Below are positions 1 through 9,675 of a stretch of DNA of 58,379 nucleotides, one piece after another. The notes under the pieces are model-generated. The model was not told where the DNA came from. It was given only the letters and a program-made list of their open reading frames with translations, and did not search any database. A program made the translations under genes and the position numbers. Position 1 is the stretch's first letter. Each line of letters opens with the position of its first letter. The DNA comes from Azolla pinnata (Eukaryota > Streptophyta > Polypodiopsida > Salviniales > Salviniaceae): positions 8,590 to 66,968 of the forward strand of contig JBBBWG010026980.1 of the NCBI GenBank assembly GCA_037176905.1, written 5' to 3'.

Positions 1-1094
1 TATGGCCAATAGTCAATCATCACTTTCCTCGTCCAAAATGAGCATCTCATGTGAAGTTGTATTGGATCTTGACATTAGAAGTGCGTCATTAGAAGTGCGT
101 TCAAGGAGATAGGCTGCTGCATTAATGATATGCATTTCTATAATTAATTTTTAATGTTGTTGATGGATTATGGAATTTAGTATGGACACATGCTACCAGT
201 TGATTATGGAGTTAACATTGACATTGTCCAATTATTTGACTCCTACAGTGCCCTTTAACTGTAAGTTTATATTAACACATATGCGGTGATGGTCTTTTGT
301 GCCCATCCTAATGCGGAGGCATTTACAACCCATGACTTAGTGTGCTACTCATAACAGGAGTGCAACTCATTTTCTTGATATGCTGATTTATGTTTGTGTG
401 TTATATCTGTTGTTGATATGTCTCTTACCATGGTCTCAATAAAGTCAAAGCTTGTTTTGCCTCATACAACACCTGTGCTTCATTATGATGCATACTCAAG
501 TTGTATCTTTGGTTCCAAGGATGCAAATAGAAGTTGAGGTCTAGGCATGTATGTGGAACGTGTTTGAATTAATTTCATAAGAAAAGTCTAATTTCTTTTG
601 AAAATCTGAAATATCAACTGGTATAGCCCCACTTTTCTATCACTCACTTAACGTTCTGTCCTTCCTCTTTATCTAACTTCCTTCCCTATTCATCACACAT
701 CATTGGAGCTACCTCTATTATCTTTTCTCCAAGAGCTGCCTCTATGTATTATCCATCTGACTCATTTTTGGCATGCGCCTCTTAGTGGAGATTTAAGAAT
801 GATAAGATATTTAGAGTGATCATGTATCATGGACTGGAGGAATGGGTTCAAGATTAATCATCCTTTTCCTTAGACGATTAGGATTTTGAATATATAGCAG
901 CTTAAATTTGAACTACCTAGTTTAAGAATATCTGAGCATCCTGTAAATAGGTTTGGTTAATTTTGTTAATTTTTTTCTTGATGTGTGTTTTAAAATTACC
1001 TTAATGTCAATATATTTGCCATAGCTGGCATTAATTAAAGTTGCAAATCTAGGTACAGTATGTCTGTATAACTTTATCATGATATATTTTTTAG
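1..1094 (+). other. upstream intron of the RBP45-like gene
   Basis: AT-rich DNA ending in a splice acceptor (TTAG at 1091-1094) directly before the first recognisable exon. I see no exon for the N-terminal half of RRM1 (the RNP2 side) in this stretch, so the 5' exons should lie left of the window. Nothing else was recognised here. Confidence 0.6.
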
Positions 1095-3758
1095 GTGATT
1101 TCTGTGAAGATAATACGTAACAAGTTAACTGGACTACCTGAAGGGTATGGTTTTATTGAATTTACGTCACATGCCGCTGCTGAAAAAGTTTTGCAAACAT
1201 ATAGTGGCACACAAATGCCACAAACAGAGCAAGTATTCCGCCTTAACTGGGCATCATTTGGTCTTGGGGACAAGAAAGGTGAAGCTGGAGCTGATCACTC
1301 TATATTTGTTGGAGACCTGGCTCCTGATGTAACTGATTACATTCTGCAAGAAACTTTCAGGGTGCGGTACCCATCTGTAAGGGGAGCTAAAGTTGTCTTT
1401 GATGTGAGTACTGGCCGTTCTAAAGGCTATGGTTTTGTCAGATTTGGCGATGAATCAGAAAGGTCTAGAGCAATGACAGAAATGAATGGTGTTTACTGCT
1501 CCAGTAAAGCAATGCGAATTAGTGTAGCAACACCTAGGAAGGCTCTCGCTATTTCTCAACAAGGAACTGCTATCAAAGGTTGGAAATTATGAAATCATCA
1601 GCTTGCATTCTGATAAATGATTGTAGCCACTTGATGTTTGATGTAGGATATCATGATTTTGTTAACAAGCTTGTTTGTACTATGTGCTTCCTGTGTCTAT
1701 GAAGATACATGCTATAGACATATATATATCCACGGTATACAAAATTTCCATATCTCTCTCTTTCTTTCCATGGGACATGTATAATGCTCCTGATAATGGT
1801 ACCTAATTATCAGAAATTTAGTTTAATTTGCATACTGAATAAGACAAGATTCAATATAATGCATATATTCCCCATACTTTTGTACAATCTTTTCATTATT
1901 TCTTACCATAATATTCTTTATGAGCAGGTTATGCTACTCCACCATCAACATCACAAATGTTTGCAGATGAGAGTGGTCTACAGAATGCCACGGTTGTCTT
2001 TCTATCCTCTATATTTTATTTTGCTGATGTTTATGTTCTTTCGGATGGACGCTTACATGGCATATTGTTTTAGAACTGTAGCTCCCACTGTTAGTTTCAT
2101 GAACTCAAACATACATCTATGGAATTCTGTGTGTGTTACTGATGCTTTGAAGATAAACTTACTAGTGAATTCTAGTCATAAACCGATTCTGGCACTTGTT
2201 ATCCAACCTAGGTGGGATGAACCATACAATAGAACATAAAATGCGAAACTTCAAATACTTCAGGGATTTTGCGGTATGATTGTTATGTCAATAGCATTTT
2301 GAGGGATTGCCTGATGTTACTGTTGATGCTATCATTCCTCAAATTTCTATCTATGTTTTCAGAAAGAAAGAAATATTGACATTTTCTAAAGGTCAATGTG
2401 GCCCATGAGCCAAGCAATACAATAATGGGATGTGTAGCCAGTCATTCATCATAGAAATAAGAAACAATCCTAAAGGCTAAAGATCCAAAAGAACACAATA
2501 TTATCGTGGTAAAGTCATCTGAAGAACCAGGGTGAGCAATTCTTTTAGGAAGAGTTTGAGACCTTTGAATCCTTTCTTGTTTAAATTCCTCTGTACATCA
2601 TCAACTGAATATTCTTTGAAGGGATGGTGCGTATGCTTGCCACTCTGTGAACAGTGAAATTACAGAAACTAGGTGTGAAAAGTTTCTACCTGATCAATTG
2701 ATGCATATAGAAGACATTACTATGTCAATCTTGTTTGGCATTTTCTAGCCTTCAGACAGATGTACTAAGTCTGAACTTGTCAGTTTTTGCCCCATACTCT
2801 TTCCATCTGGTAGATGTTTCTGCCTGATTCACATATTGTTACATACTGGGAACCGTATTGTATACATGTCATATTCTTTATAGATTCTGTAGTTTTCAGA
2901 CAGATATACTGACTTCTAGCCTTTATTAGTAGTCTGGTGTTCTTGTTTTTCTCCGCATAGTATGGTTTCCCATCAACATGTATTAGAAATCAAGAGCATG
3001 CTATGTTTGTTTTATGCCGACTACAATTTTGGTACCTGACATGTTTGTTGACGCAGACACCAACATGGCCTCAGGATCCCAATCAGTATGCTAGCTATTA
3101 TGGCTATTCTCAGGGGTATGAAAGCTATCCTTATGGTGCTATTCAACCTGATGCTGCACAGTACACCTATGACAGTTACGGAGCATACCCCAACTATCCA
3201 CAGCAGGTAAGCTACATAGATATGGTTTAATATTTGAAATTTAGTATTCGTAAACAGATTCTTGTGTACATCTGTAGTACAACAATCTTGATTATTGACA
3301 ATCACTAAGTATGATGGGACTGATATTTAGTGAAGCATACAGCTACTTTATGTTGCTGTTTGATTGATCAAAGTTTGATGGAAGTAATATTTAGTGAAGC
3401 ATACAGCTTTTTTCAGTTAGTTTTTCTATCATCAAACAACATTATTACTATGTGAAAACTTCACCAATAATTGTTTCTCTCTCTCTGTAACTGAAGATAG
3501 AAGCTGCAGCAGTGGTAGCCCCTGCATTGTATCCTCAAGTAGTACCTGAAGAGGAAGCAGTCGATCTCCTAGCTCTGCCCGACATTGACAAGTAAACAAG
3601 ATTGCTCATTCTCGTCTCTGTATGGTTGTAGATGAGTCCTACTCATCTTGGGTTTGTGTTTGGACAGGTTGAATGATGAGTATATTACCATCCACGAGGC
3701 ATCCGCTGTTGGTCGACATCTTTGGCTTAGGGCATCAGAGCAAATAGAGGCTAGTTAG
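1095..3758 (+). CDS. RBP45: RBP45/47-type polyadenylate/U-rich RNA-binding protein, 5'-partial, apparently lacking RRM3
   Basis: Exons 1095-1578, 1928-1992, 3057-3206, 3497-3591 and 3668-3758 join in phase into 294 codons plus a stop. The first exon gives the C-terminal half of RRM1 (IIRNKLTG, then RNP1-like GYGFIEF, ending FRLNWASFG) and a full RRM2 (SIFVGDLAPDVTD, then GRSKGYGFVRFGDESERSRAM, ending MRISVATPRK). Later exons give a short linker, a Tyr/Gln/Pro-rich region (ASYYGYSQGYESYPYG) and a tail LNDEYITIHEASAVGRHLW, which resembles the C-terminal part of plant RBP45/47 proteins. Family members normally carry three RRMs, bind oligo-U/poly-A RNA in the nucleus and take part in mRNA maturation and stress-granule biology. 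Here the linker ends (LQNAT) where RRM3 should begin, and the next exon resumes after it. Donors at 1579 (GTTGGA) and 1993 (GTTGTC) are weak, so a mis-modelled or decayed copy remains possible. The family call is strong; the absence of RRM3 is moderately supported. Confidence 0.83.
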
Positions 3759-5025
3759 GAGAGTGTACTTTCTCTTGTTTAATGATCATGTCAATGCAGA
3801 TGTATATAGTGCAGAAGCCATATGATGAGATGAGACTGAGCGTTGCATCTGGGGACATTCAAGAAGGAAATGTTCTGTCATTCAAAGGCCATGTGAGGCC
3901 AACCTGCCAGTTGCCTGGTAGTTGAGATGTCATGATGTTATATCTAAGGTTCATAGCATTTGTTTACTGAATGGAACTGTAGACTAACGATGCAAAGCTA
4001 TTTTTATAGTTGCTGGTGCAAAAACCGCAACGATGTGCTATGTATAAGTGCACACAGTTGAAAACTAAATGCAGGATGTTGCGAAAAGTATCTGGCTGGG
4101 TCAGTTTTGTACTCATGGATAGTGTAAGGAAAACGAACCTCTTTCTTTTTGATACATACATGATTAAACTGTGGAAAAACAAATCTGCTTGTTTCTTTCC
4201 AACATACACCTTTTATACTTGCACAAACAGTTAGGCCGATTTCAGCCCTTCAGCATGGAGTTGGTATAATTATTGCTGTTCCATCTTTTGGCATATTGGC
4301 ATTAAAAAAAGACCGAGCGATTTAACGTACTATTAATTGGTTCATTGTGTTTCCATCCTCAGTTTGGTGTGCGGGTGATGTCAATGGGTTTCATTGCGTT
4401 CCATCCTCAGTTTGAGATGCTTACAAGTGTGGTTGGATTTTGTCGGCAGTTGGGATTGGTCAGGTATTGTGTGTTCATCTTGCTCCAATGCCCAAATATT
4501 CAGATGTTCAATTTTCTGTCATTGTGTATGGGGCTAGATTATGTAGCGTTGAAAAATGGATAGTCTTGCTGGCTGTTTAAGGAGATTTGTTCACAAAAAA
4601 GATGCAGATGAAAGTGGGCTTGTCAGTTTGTGTAACACATAATTACACATGCTATATCATTCTTCGTGAGTCGTATTAACATGCCATCATCCCTTTGATG
4701 CAAAGCTTGAACTATTGTCGATGATCACCAGATATTTTCAGGTTAGATGTGAAGAATCATCGAGATACCATACCATGGCATCTAAAAAAGCCCTTGGAGT
4801 TTCAGTAAGGTCAACTACCTGGTTTGACATGTTATTGATCTCAAATCAAAAATCTTCTGGAAACGATGAAAAGTAAGAACATTAGCAATACAATGGAGGT
4901 TTTGCCTATTTACACTAGCATTCAGTAAAGAAAAGCACTGCCTTCGAATCTGACAAAAGACAGAAACTTGCCCATATTCTGCTCTCATTAGAAGATTTCC
5001 AAGTTGACATCATTATGAGATCGCA
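3759..5025. other. 3' UTR of the RBP45-like gene and intergenic DNA
   Basis: AT-rich, no frame resembling a known protein. The first few hundred bases are probably the 3' UTR of the preceding gene. A short direct repeat (TTCATTGTGTTTCCATCCTCAG / TTCATTGCG...CATCCTCAG type) occurs around 4340-4412. Nothing else was recognised. Confidence 0.5.
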
Positions 5026-5320
5026 GAGATTGCGTAAACGAGCAACTCCAAGCAATGAGGTACGTCTCTACTCTGAAGCTTTTCCAGGTTCCTGTAGACT
5101 TCTTTCACCCGCTGGTGTGCTGAATCTTCAGGAGATTTTCCGCAACATGGCAAACAACTATCGCAGATTCATCGAGGAGATTGCGTAATGAGAGAGGTTC
5201 TCCGAGCAATGAGGTATGTATCTGCTGCTTGCACTGTGAAGAAGTTTTTTCCAGGTATGCTGAATCTTCGACAGATTTCAGCAACACAGCAAAACAACTA
5301 CCGAGAAGATTCATCTCCAC
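5026..5320. repeat. imperfect ~151-bp tandem duplication downstream of PPR-A
   Basis: Two diverged copies in direct orientation, about 5026-5176 and 5177-5320. Matching landmarks are GAGATTGCGTAA at 5026 and 5177, AGCAATGAGGTA, TTTTCCAGGT, GTGCTGAATCTTC or ATGCTGAATCTTC, and a CAACTATCG or CAACTACCG block near the end. The pair lies at the 3' side of the minus-strand PPR-A gene, where its 3' UTR would be. Confidence 0.75.
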
Positions 5321-5359
5321 AAACACAACAGGTAGGTATGCATGCTCACCGAATCCGAT

Positions 5360-7357
5360 TCAGATGCCAGGCTTGGGCACCATGGATCGAAGTTTAGCCG
5401 CATCCTTGTGCATGCCAGCAGCTAAGAAGATGCTGGACATGAGGACATAGGCAGGGGCGCAGCAAGGGTCGATCTGCAGGGCCTGATCGAACGCCAGCGT
5501 CGCAAGCTTCACATTCCCCCATTCCCTGCAGCCGCCCAAGAGCGCAACCCAGACAGCGGGAGAGGAAAGAGCTGAAGCTGGCATGACCTTGATCACAGAA
5601 ACCGCCTTGTCGAACTGGGCCCCGCGGCCCAGCCCAGCGACGATGCACGTGTGATGCTGCAGCTCGGGAGCGAGGCCATGGTTCCTGCTCATGTCTGCGA
5701 AGTGGCTCTGAGCTTCGGCGAGGAGACCCGAGTGATTGAAGGCGTTCACGACGCAGAGGAAGGTGACCTCGTTGGGCGAGAACCCATCGCTCTGCATCTC
5801 CTCGAGGCACTTGAGCGCTCCGACGCATCGGCCTTGCTGCGCGTAGCCAGCGATGAGAGTGTTCCACGAGACCGTGCTCCGAACAGGAAGGGCTTCGAGC
5901 ACTCGGCGGGCCTTGGCGAGGGCCCCGCACTTGGCATACATGTCCAGCAACGCGTTGCCGAGCAAGCTGTCCTCCTCCAACAGCCCCATGTTGACGATGC
6001 TACCGTGGATCTCCTGGCCTTTGTCCAAAGCTCCGATGCTGCCGCAGGCTTTCAAGAGGCAAGCGTAGGTCACTGCATTCGGCGACAATCCCTCGCCCTG
6101 CATGTGTTCCAAGCAGCGGAGAGCATCGCCGATCTTCCCCCGCTCTGCATAGCCCGCGATCAGCGCCGACCAGGAGACTATATCCCGCCGAGGAAGCTCT
6201 CGGAGCACCTCGCGTGCCCTGCCGAGATCCCCACATTTCACATACATATCTACCAGCGCATTTCCGAGCTCAGGATCCCTCTCCAGGAGGCCTTTCCCCG
6301 CCATCTCGCGATGGATCCGTGCGCCCGTGGTGATGGAGCCTTCGATCCCGCAAGCTCTCAGGACGCAGATCAGAGTGATGGCGTTGGCGGTTAAGCCCTC
6401 GCTCTGCATCTTCTCGAAGCAATCCAGGGCCTCCCTCCCCAGCCCTTCCTGGACATAGCCAGCAATCAGAGTACACCAAGAGACTGCATCGCGCACAGGA
6501 AGAGCTTCAGCCACTCCTCGAGCTTTCCCCAGCTCGCCGCATTTCGCGTACATGTCGATCAACGCGTTTCCGAGGACCAAATCCCTGTCCAGCAATCGCC
6601 TGCGAAGGATCTCGCGGTGGATCTGCTCGCCCTTGCCGATCGCTCCCGCGCTTCCGCAGGCCTTCAAGACGCAGGAGAGCGTTATGGAGTCGGGGCAGAG
6701 GCCCTCGCTCTGCATCTGCTCCAGGCATGTCAGAGCTTCGCGGCCTCGCCCTTCGCGGGCGTACCCCGTGATCAACGCGGACCAGGAGACTTCGTTGCGC
6801 ACGGGGAGCTCCTCCAGCACTTCCTTCGCCGCCGCGAGAGCTCCGCACTTGGCGTACATGTCCACCAGCGCGGTGCCCAGCTTCACATCCTTCTCCAACA
6901 AGCCCTTGCCCACGATCTCGTCGTGAATCTCCCTGCCCTCGTCGAACGATCGAGCTCTGCCGCAGGCTTTCAAGGCGCATGTGTAGCTCACGGCATCGGG
7001 CGAGAATCCTTCGGCTTGCATGCGGCGGAACGAATCGAGGGCTTCTTCGCCGCGGCCTTGATCGATGCTCCCTGCGATCAACGCGTTCCACGACACCACG
7101 TCTGGGAAAGGGAGATCGCCTAGAACCGATCGAGCCCTCTCGAGCTTACCACATTTCGCATACATGCTGATCAGGGAGCTGCCTAGGTGGGGGCTCTTCC
7201 GGAGAAGACCTCTCCGCAAGATGTCGGCGTGCAAAGCCATCCCTTCGCAAAGCTTCTTTCTTCGGCCATAGCTCTTCAGCAAGGCGGCGATGAAGGCGTA
7301 GTTGCCGCCCTCGGCCATGCTGCGGCTTCGTCTTCTTCTATCATTCAATACCCACAT
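5360..7357 (-). CDS. PPR-A: PLS-type pentatricopeptide repeat protein without DYW domain
   Basis: Intronless 665-aa ORF. PPR proteins bind single-stranded RNA in mitochondria and plastids, about one base per motif; PLS-class members usually act in C-to-U (or U-to-C) editing. An S motif near residues 56-86 (SMYAKCGKLERA) is followed by a period of about 101 residues (P, L, S motifs), with SMYAKCG or DMYAKCG/DMYVKCG cores five times. The C terminus has the late L2/S2 block (HTCIVAGLGRG), an E1-like block (VWVALLGGCREWGNVKL) and a short E2-like block (PAYVLMSSIFLAAGMHKDAAKL), then stops. There is no DYW deaminase domain, so any editing would need a partner in trans. The start is uncertain: Met1 gives a basic leader (NDRRRRSRS) and Met14 (MAEGG) is an alternative. 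Coding DNA is GC-rich compared with flanking genes. Confidence 0.9.
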   Translation of the reverse strand: MWVLNDRRRRSRSMAEGGNYAFIAALLKSYGRRKKLCEGMALHADILRRGLLRKSPHLGSSLISMYAKCGKLERARSVLGDLPFPDVVSWNALIAGSIDQGRGEEALDSFRRMQAEGFSPDAVSYTCALKACGRARSFDEGREIHDEIVGKGLLEKDVKLGTALVDMYAKCGALAAAKEVLEELPVRNEVSWSALITGYAREGRGREALTCLEQMQSEGLCPDSITLSCVLKACGSAGAIGKGEQIHREILRRRLLDRDLVLGNALIDMYAKCGELGKARGVAEALPVRDAVSWCTLIAGYVQEGLGREALDCFEKMQSEGLTANAITLICVLRACGIEGSITTGARIHREMAGKGLLERDPELGNALVDMYVKCGDLGRAREVLRELPRRDIVSWSALIAGYAERGKIGDALRCLEHMQGEGLSPNAVTYACLLKACGSIGALDKGQEIHGSIVNMGLLEEDSLLGNALLDMYAKCGALAKARRVLEALPVRSTVSWNTLIAGYAQQGRCVGALKCLEEMQSDGFSPNEVTFLCVVNAFNHSGLLAEAQSHFADMSRNHGLAPELQHHTCIVAGLGRGAQFDKAVSVIKVMPASALSSPAVWVALLGGCREWGNVKLATLAFDQALQIDPCCAPAYVLMSSIFLAAGMHKDAAKLRSMVPKPGI

Positions 7358-8700
7358 TCATCGATCGATCGATCGATCGATCGATCTCCCATCCTCCTCT
7401 TGCATCTGCTATGGAAGCTTATTGCCATCACCGGCGTAATCATCATCGACATTCATGGATCCCATTGGCCTCCTCCTCCGCCTCCTCCTCCACAGAAGCT
7501 CTTCACTGACATGTTAGTCCTCATCGTCATCCTCATCCTCATCCGTCATCCTCGTCGTCGTCATCATCATCATCATTTTCTTCTTCATCCTCCTCCTCCT
7601 CCTCCTCCTCCTCCTCCTCCTCCTCCTCCTCTGCTATAGCTCTTCAGGAACCCAAGATCGATGAGACGATGAGCAGCCATGGAAATGGGGATTTCCCACA
7701 AACAGAAACACGCCCCCAAAACGCCAGGTCCCTGGAAGGTCTTGACGCGCAAAATTTGGAAACGACCCCAAAGCGCAAACTGCAGCAACCCGAGAGAGCA
7801 CAGCAAGAAGCAGACGAGGAGAAAAAGGGGGAACCAAAAAATGGAAGCTGCGCCCTCTCGTCTGAGTCGCTCCTGGCGCTCAGAAAACCCTAGATCTTGG
7901 CACCAAGGGATGCAATCCTCGGGGGAAGCATTCCTGTGCAGGCATTGGGAAATCAGAGAAAGTGCCCACAAGGCCCCAAAACATGGTCTTGGAGGAGCTC
8001 TGGCCCAAAACCCTGTTTCCTAAAACTTGAGTTCCTAGAAAAACCTTCCCGATCCGGGAAGGACTCTGCGGCGCCGATGGATTCGATATCCGCGTCCGAA
8101 TCGATCCACGCCGTCACAACTGAAAGTGTCGTTAGCAGGATCGGAATCAAAGTCTGCGCTGTGCAATCTTGTTCATTTCAAGATCTACAGTTTTCTCATA
8201 ACATCATTATATATATATATATATATATATATATAGGAGACTTTGATTGCACTAATTTGCCTACGACCAAGTCACAATCTAAGACTTCTGACTACATAAT
8301 GTCAACTGTTCGTACCTTGTCCATTTCGCTAACGTGCCCTTAAGTTTTGGTAATGGTTATCTGTTTGCCAGTGATGTGAGAATAATGTGAACTTTTGTTA
8401 AAAGATGATGTTTTGCAGTTTTTAGGAGAGCCCTTGAGTAGGAGAAAGAGTCTAAACCAAGCTCGTGTGTGAAAGATTAGGGTTTAAAATATATATATAT
8501 ATATAAGATAGGCTCAAGGGCTTGAATGTGAAATATTAGGGTTTGGACTCGAGAGACTAGGGTTTCGGGATATGAAATTCAAGGGGTTTGGATATGAGAG
8601 ATTAGGGTTATGGATACGACGTCGGAGCAGGCGATGCCCTCGTTAAGACCCTCGATACGTATTACGAACTTCGAAGTAACAAAACCCTAGCGTCGAAATA
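7358..8700. other. intergenic spacer with microsatellites
   Basis: Upstream DNA of PPR-A. It holds an ATCG tetranucleotide tract (7361-7386), a CCT tract (about 7588-7632), a TA tract (about 8208-8235), a second short TA tract (about 8489-8504) and a run of AGGGTTT motifs (see the separate entry). Open frames at 7585-8343 are low-complexity or unlike any protein I know. The region probably includes the PPR-A promoter and 5' UTR. Confidence 0.6.
8478..8692. promoter_or_regulatory. cluster of telo-box-like AGGGTTT / AAACCCTA motifs
   Basis: TAGGGTT-type heptamers occur at about 8479 (ATTAGGGTTTAAA), 8538 (ATTAGGGTTTGG), 8560 (ACTAGGGTTTCG) and 8602 (ATTAGGGTTATG), and the complementary AAACCCTAG lies near 8684. 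Plant telo boxes (AAACCCTA) are known promoter elements of growth- and translation-related genes. The cluster is about 1 kb upstream of the ALDH22A1 start and about 1.2 kb upstream of PPR-A, so which gene it serves, if any, is unclear. It could also be a short decayed telomere-like tract. Confidence 0.4.
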
Positions 8701-8714
8701 AAACACAGTGGGTG

Positions 8715-9000
8715 GGGCATGCATGCACATACATACATGCATGCATGCATGCATGCATACACACATGCATGTGCACATGCATACCATGCATACACAGATA
8801 GGTACATACATACATACATGCATGCAATCACAGATCGAGCTGATTGTGAAGCCCGAACTTGAAGAGACGAACTTACCATCACAAGAACCCGTCGAGTTCA
8901 TATGCCGAAGTAAAACCATACAGATGAATATCTGTACACGGTGCGCATACATGCACGATGCATACGTCGGTGGGATGCATGCATATGCCCACCATTGCAT
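8715..9000. repeat. CATG/CATA microsatellite region
   Basis: Runs of CATGCATGCATG and CATACATACATG, broken by about 100 bp of unique sequence near 8830-8930. Such tracts contain no stop codons in several frames and so create long false ORFs on both strands. Confidence 0.8.
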
Positions 9001-9004
9001 GCAT

Positions 9005-9430
9005 GTGCAAGAATGTATGTATGCATGTATGTGTGTATGTATGTATGTGCATGCCCGTGTACGAATGTATGCATGCATGCAGGGGATGTATGTGCAAGAA
9101 TGTATGTATGTCTGTATGTATGTGCATGCCCGTGTACGAATGTATGCATGCATGCAGAGGATGTATGTGCAAGAATGTATGTATGTCTGTATGTATGTGC
9201 ATGCCCGTGTACGAATGTATACATGCATGCAGAGGATGTATGTGCAAGAATGTATGTATGTCTGTATGTATGTGCATGCCCGTGTACGAATGTATGCATG
9301 CATGCATGCAGAGGATGTATGTGCAAGAATGTATGTATGTATGTGTGTGTGTACGTATGTATGTATGTGCATGCTCGTGTACGAATGTATGTGCACGAAT
9401 GTATGCATGCAAAGGATGTATGTGCAAAAA
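9005..9430. repeat. 75-bp minisatellite, about five to six copies
   Basis: The landmark GTGCAAGAATGTATG recurs at 9005, 9092, 9167, 9242 and 9321, with a diverged copy at 9422 (GTGCAAAAATG). Spacings are 87, 75, 75, 79 and 101 bp. The core unit contains GTGCATGCCCGTGTACGAATG flanked by TGTATG and CATGCATG runs. It lies 250-670 bp upstream of the ALDH22A1 start codon. Confidence 0.9.
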
Positions 9431-9608
9431 TGCATGTATGCATGTGCGCGATGGTGGGTGGATGCATGCATGCATGTGGGCGTTGCGCATGTCTGCGTAT
9501 GAATGCATGTGTGTGCAGGAAGATCCCGGAAATCAGAAGCAGCAGATCGTGAGCGCAGACAAAATCCTCAGACATATTCCGACACAGAGACAAGGAGAGC
9601 TCTAGAGA

Positions 9609-9641
9609 CAGCGGGAGAGAGAGAAAGAGAGAGAGAGAGGG
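9609..9641 (+). repeat. GA-rich tract in the likely 5' UTR of ALDH22A1
   Basis: A purine tract (GGGAGAGAGAGAAAGAGAGAG type) lies 35-67 nt before the ALDH22A1 ATG. GA/CT runs are common in plant 5' leaders and core promoters. No clear TATA box was seen upstream. Confidence 0.5.
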
Positions 9642-9675
9642 AGGTGAAAGAGGTGAAACAGAGGAGTATAGAGGC

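Noticed and set aside
1784-2239. 151-codon plus-strand frame after the RBP45 exons
   Set aside because: Contains the 1928-1992 exon in a different frame from the family protein, and the rest has no recognisable motif; reads as intron.
5651-7123. Plus-strand frames of 124-247 codons
   Set aside because: Antisense shadows of PPR-A.
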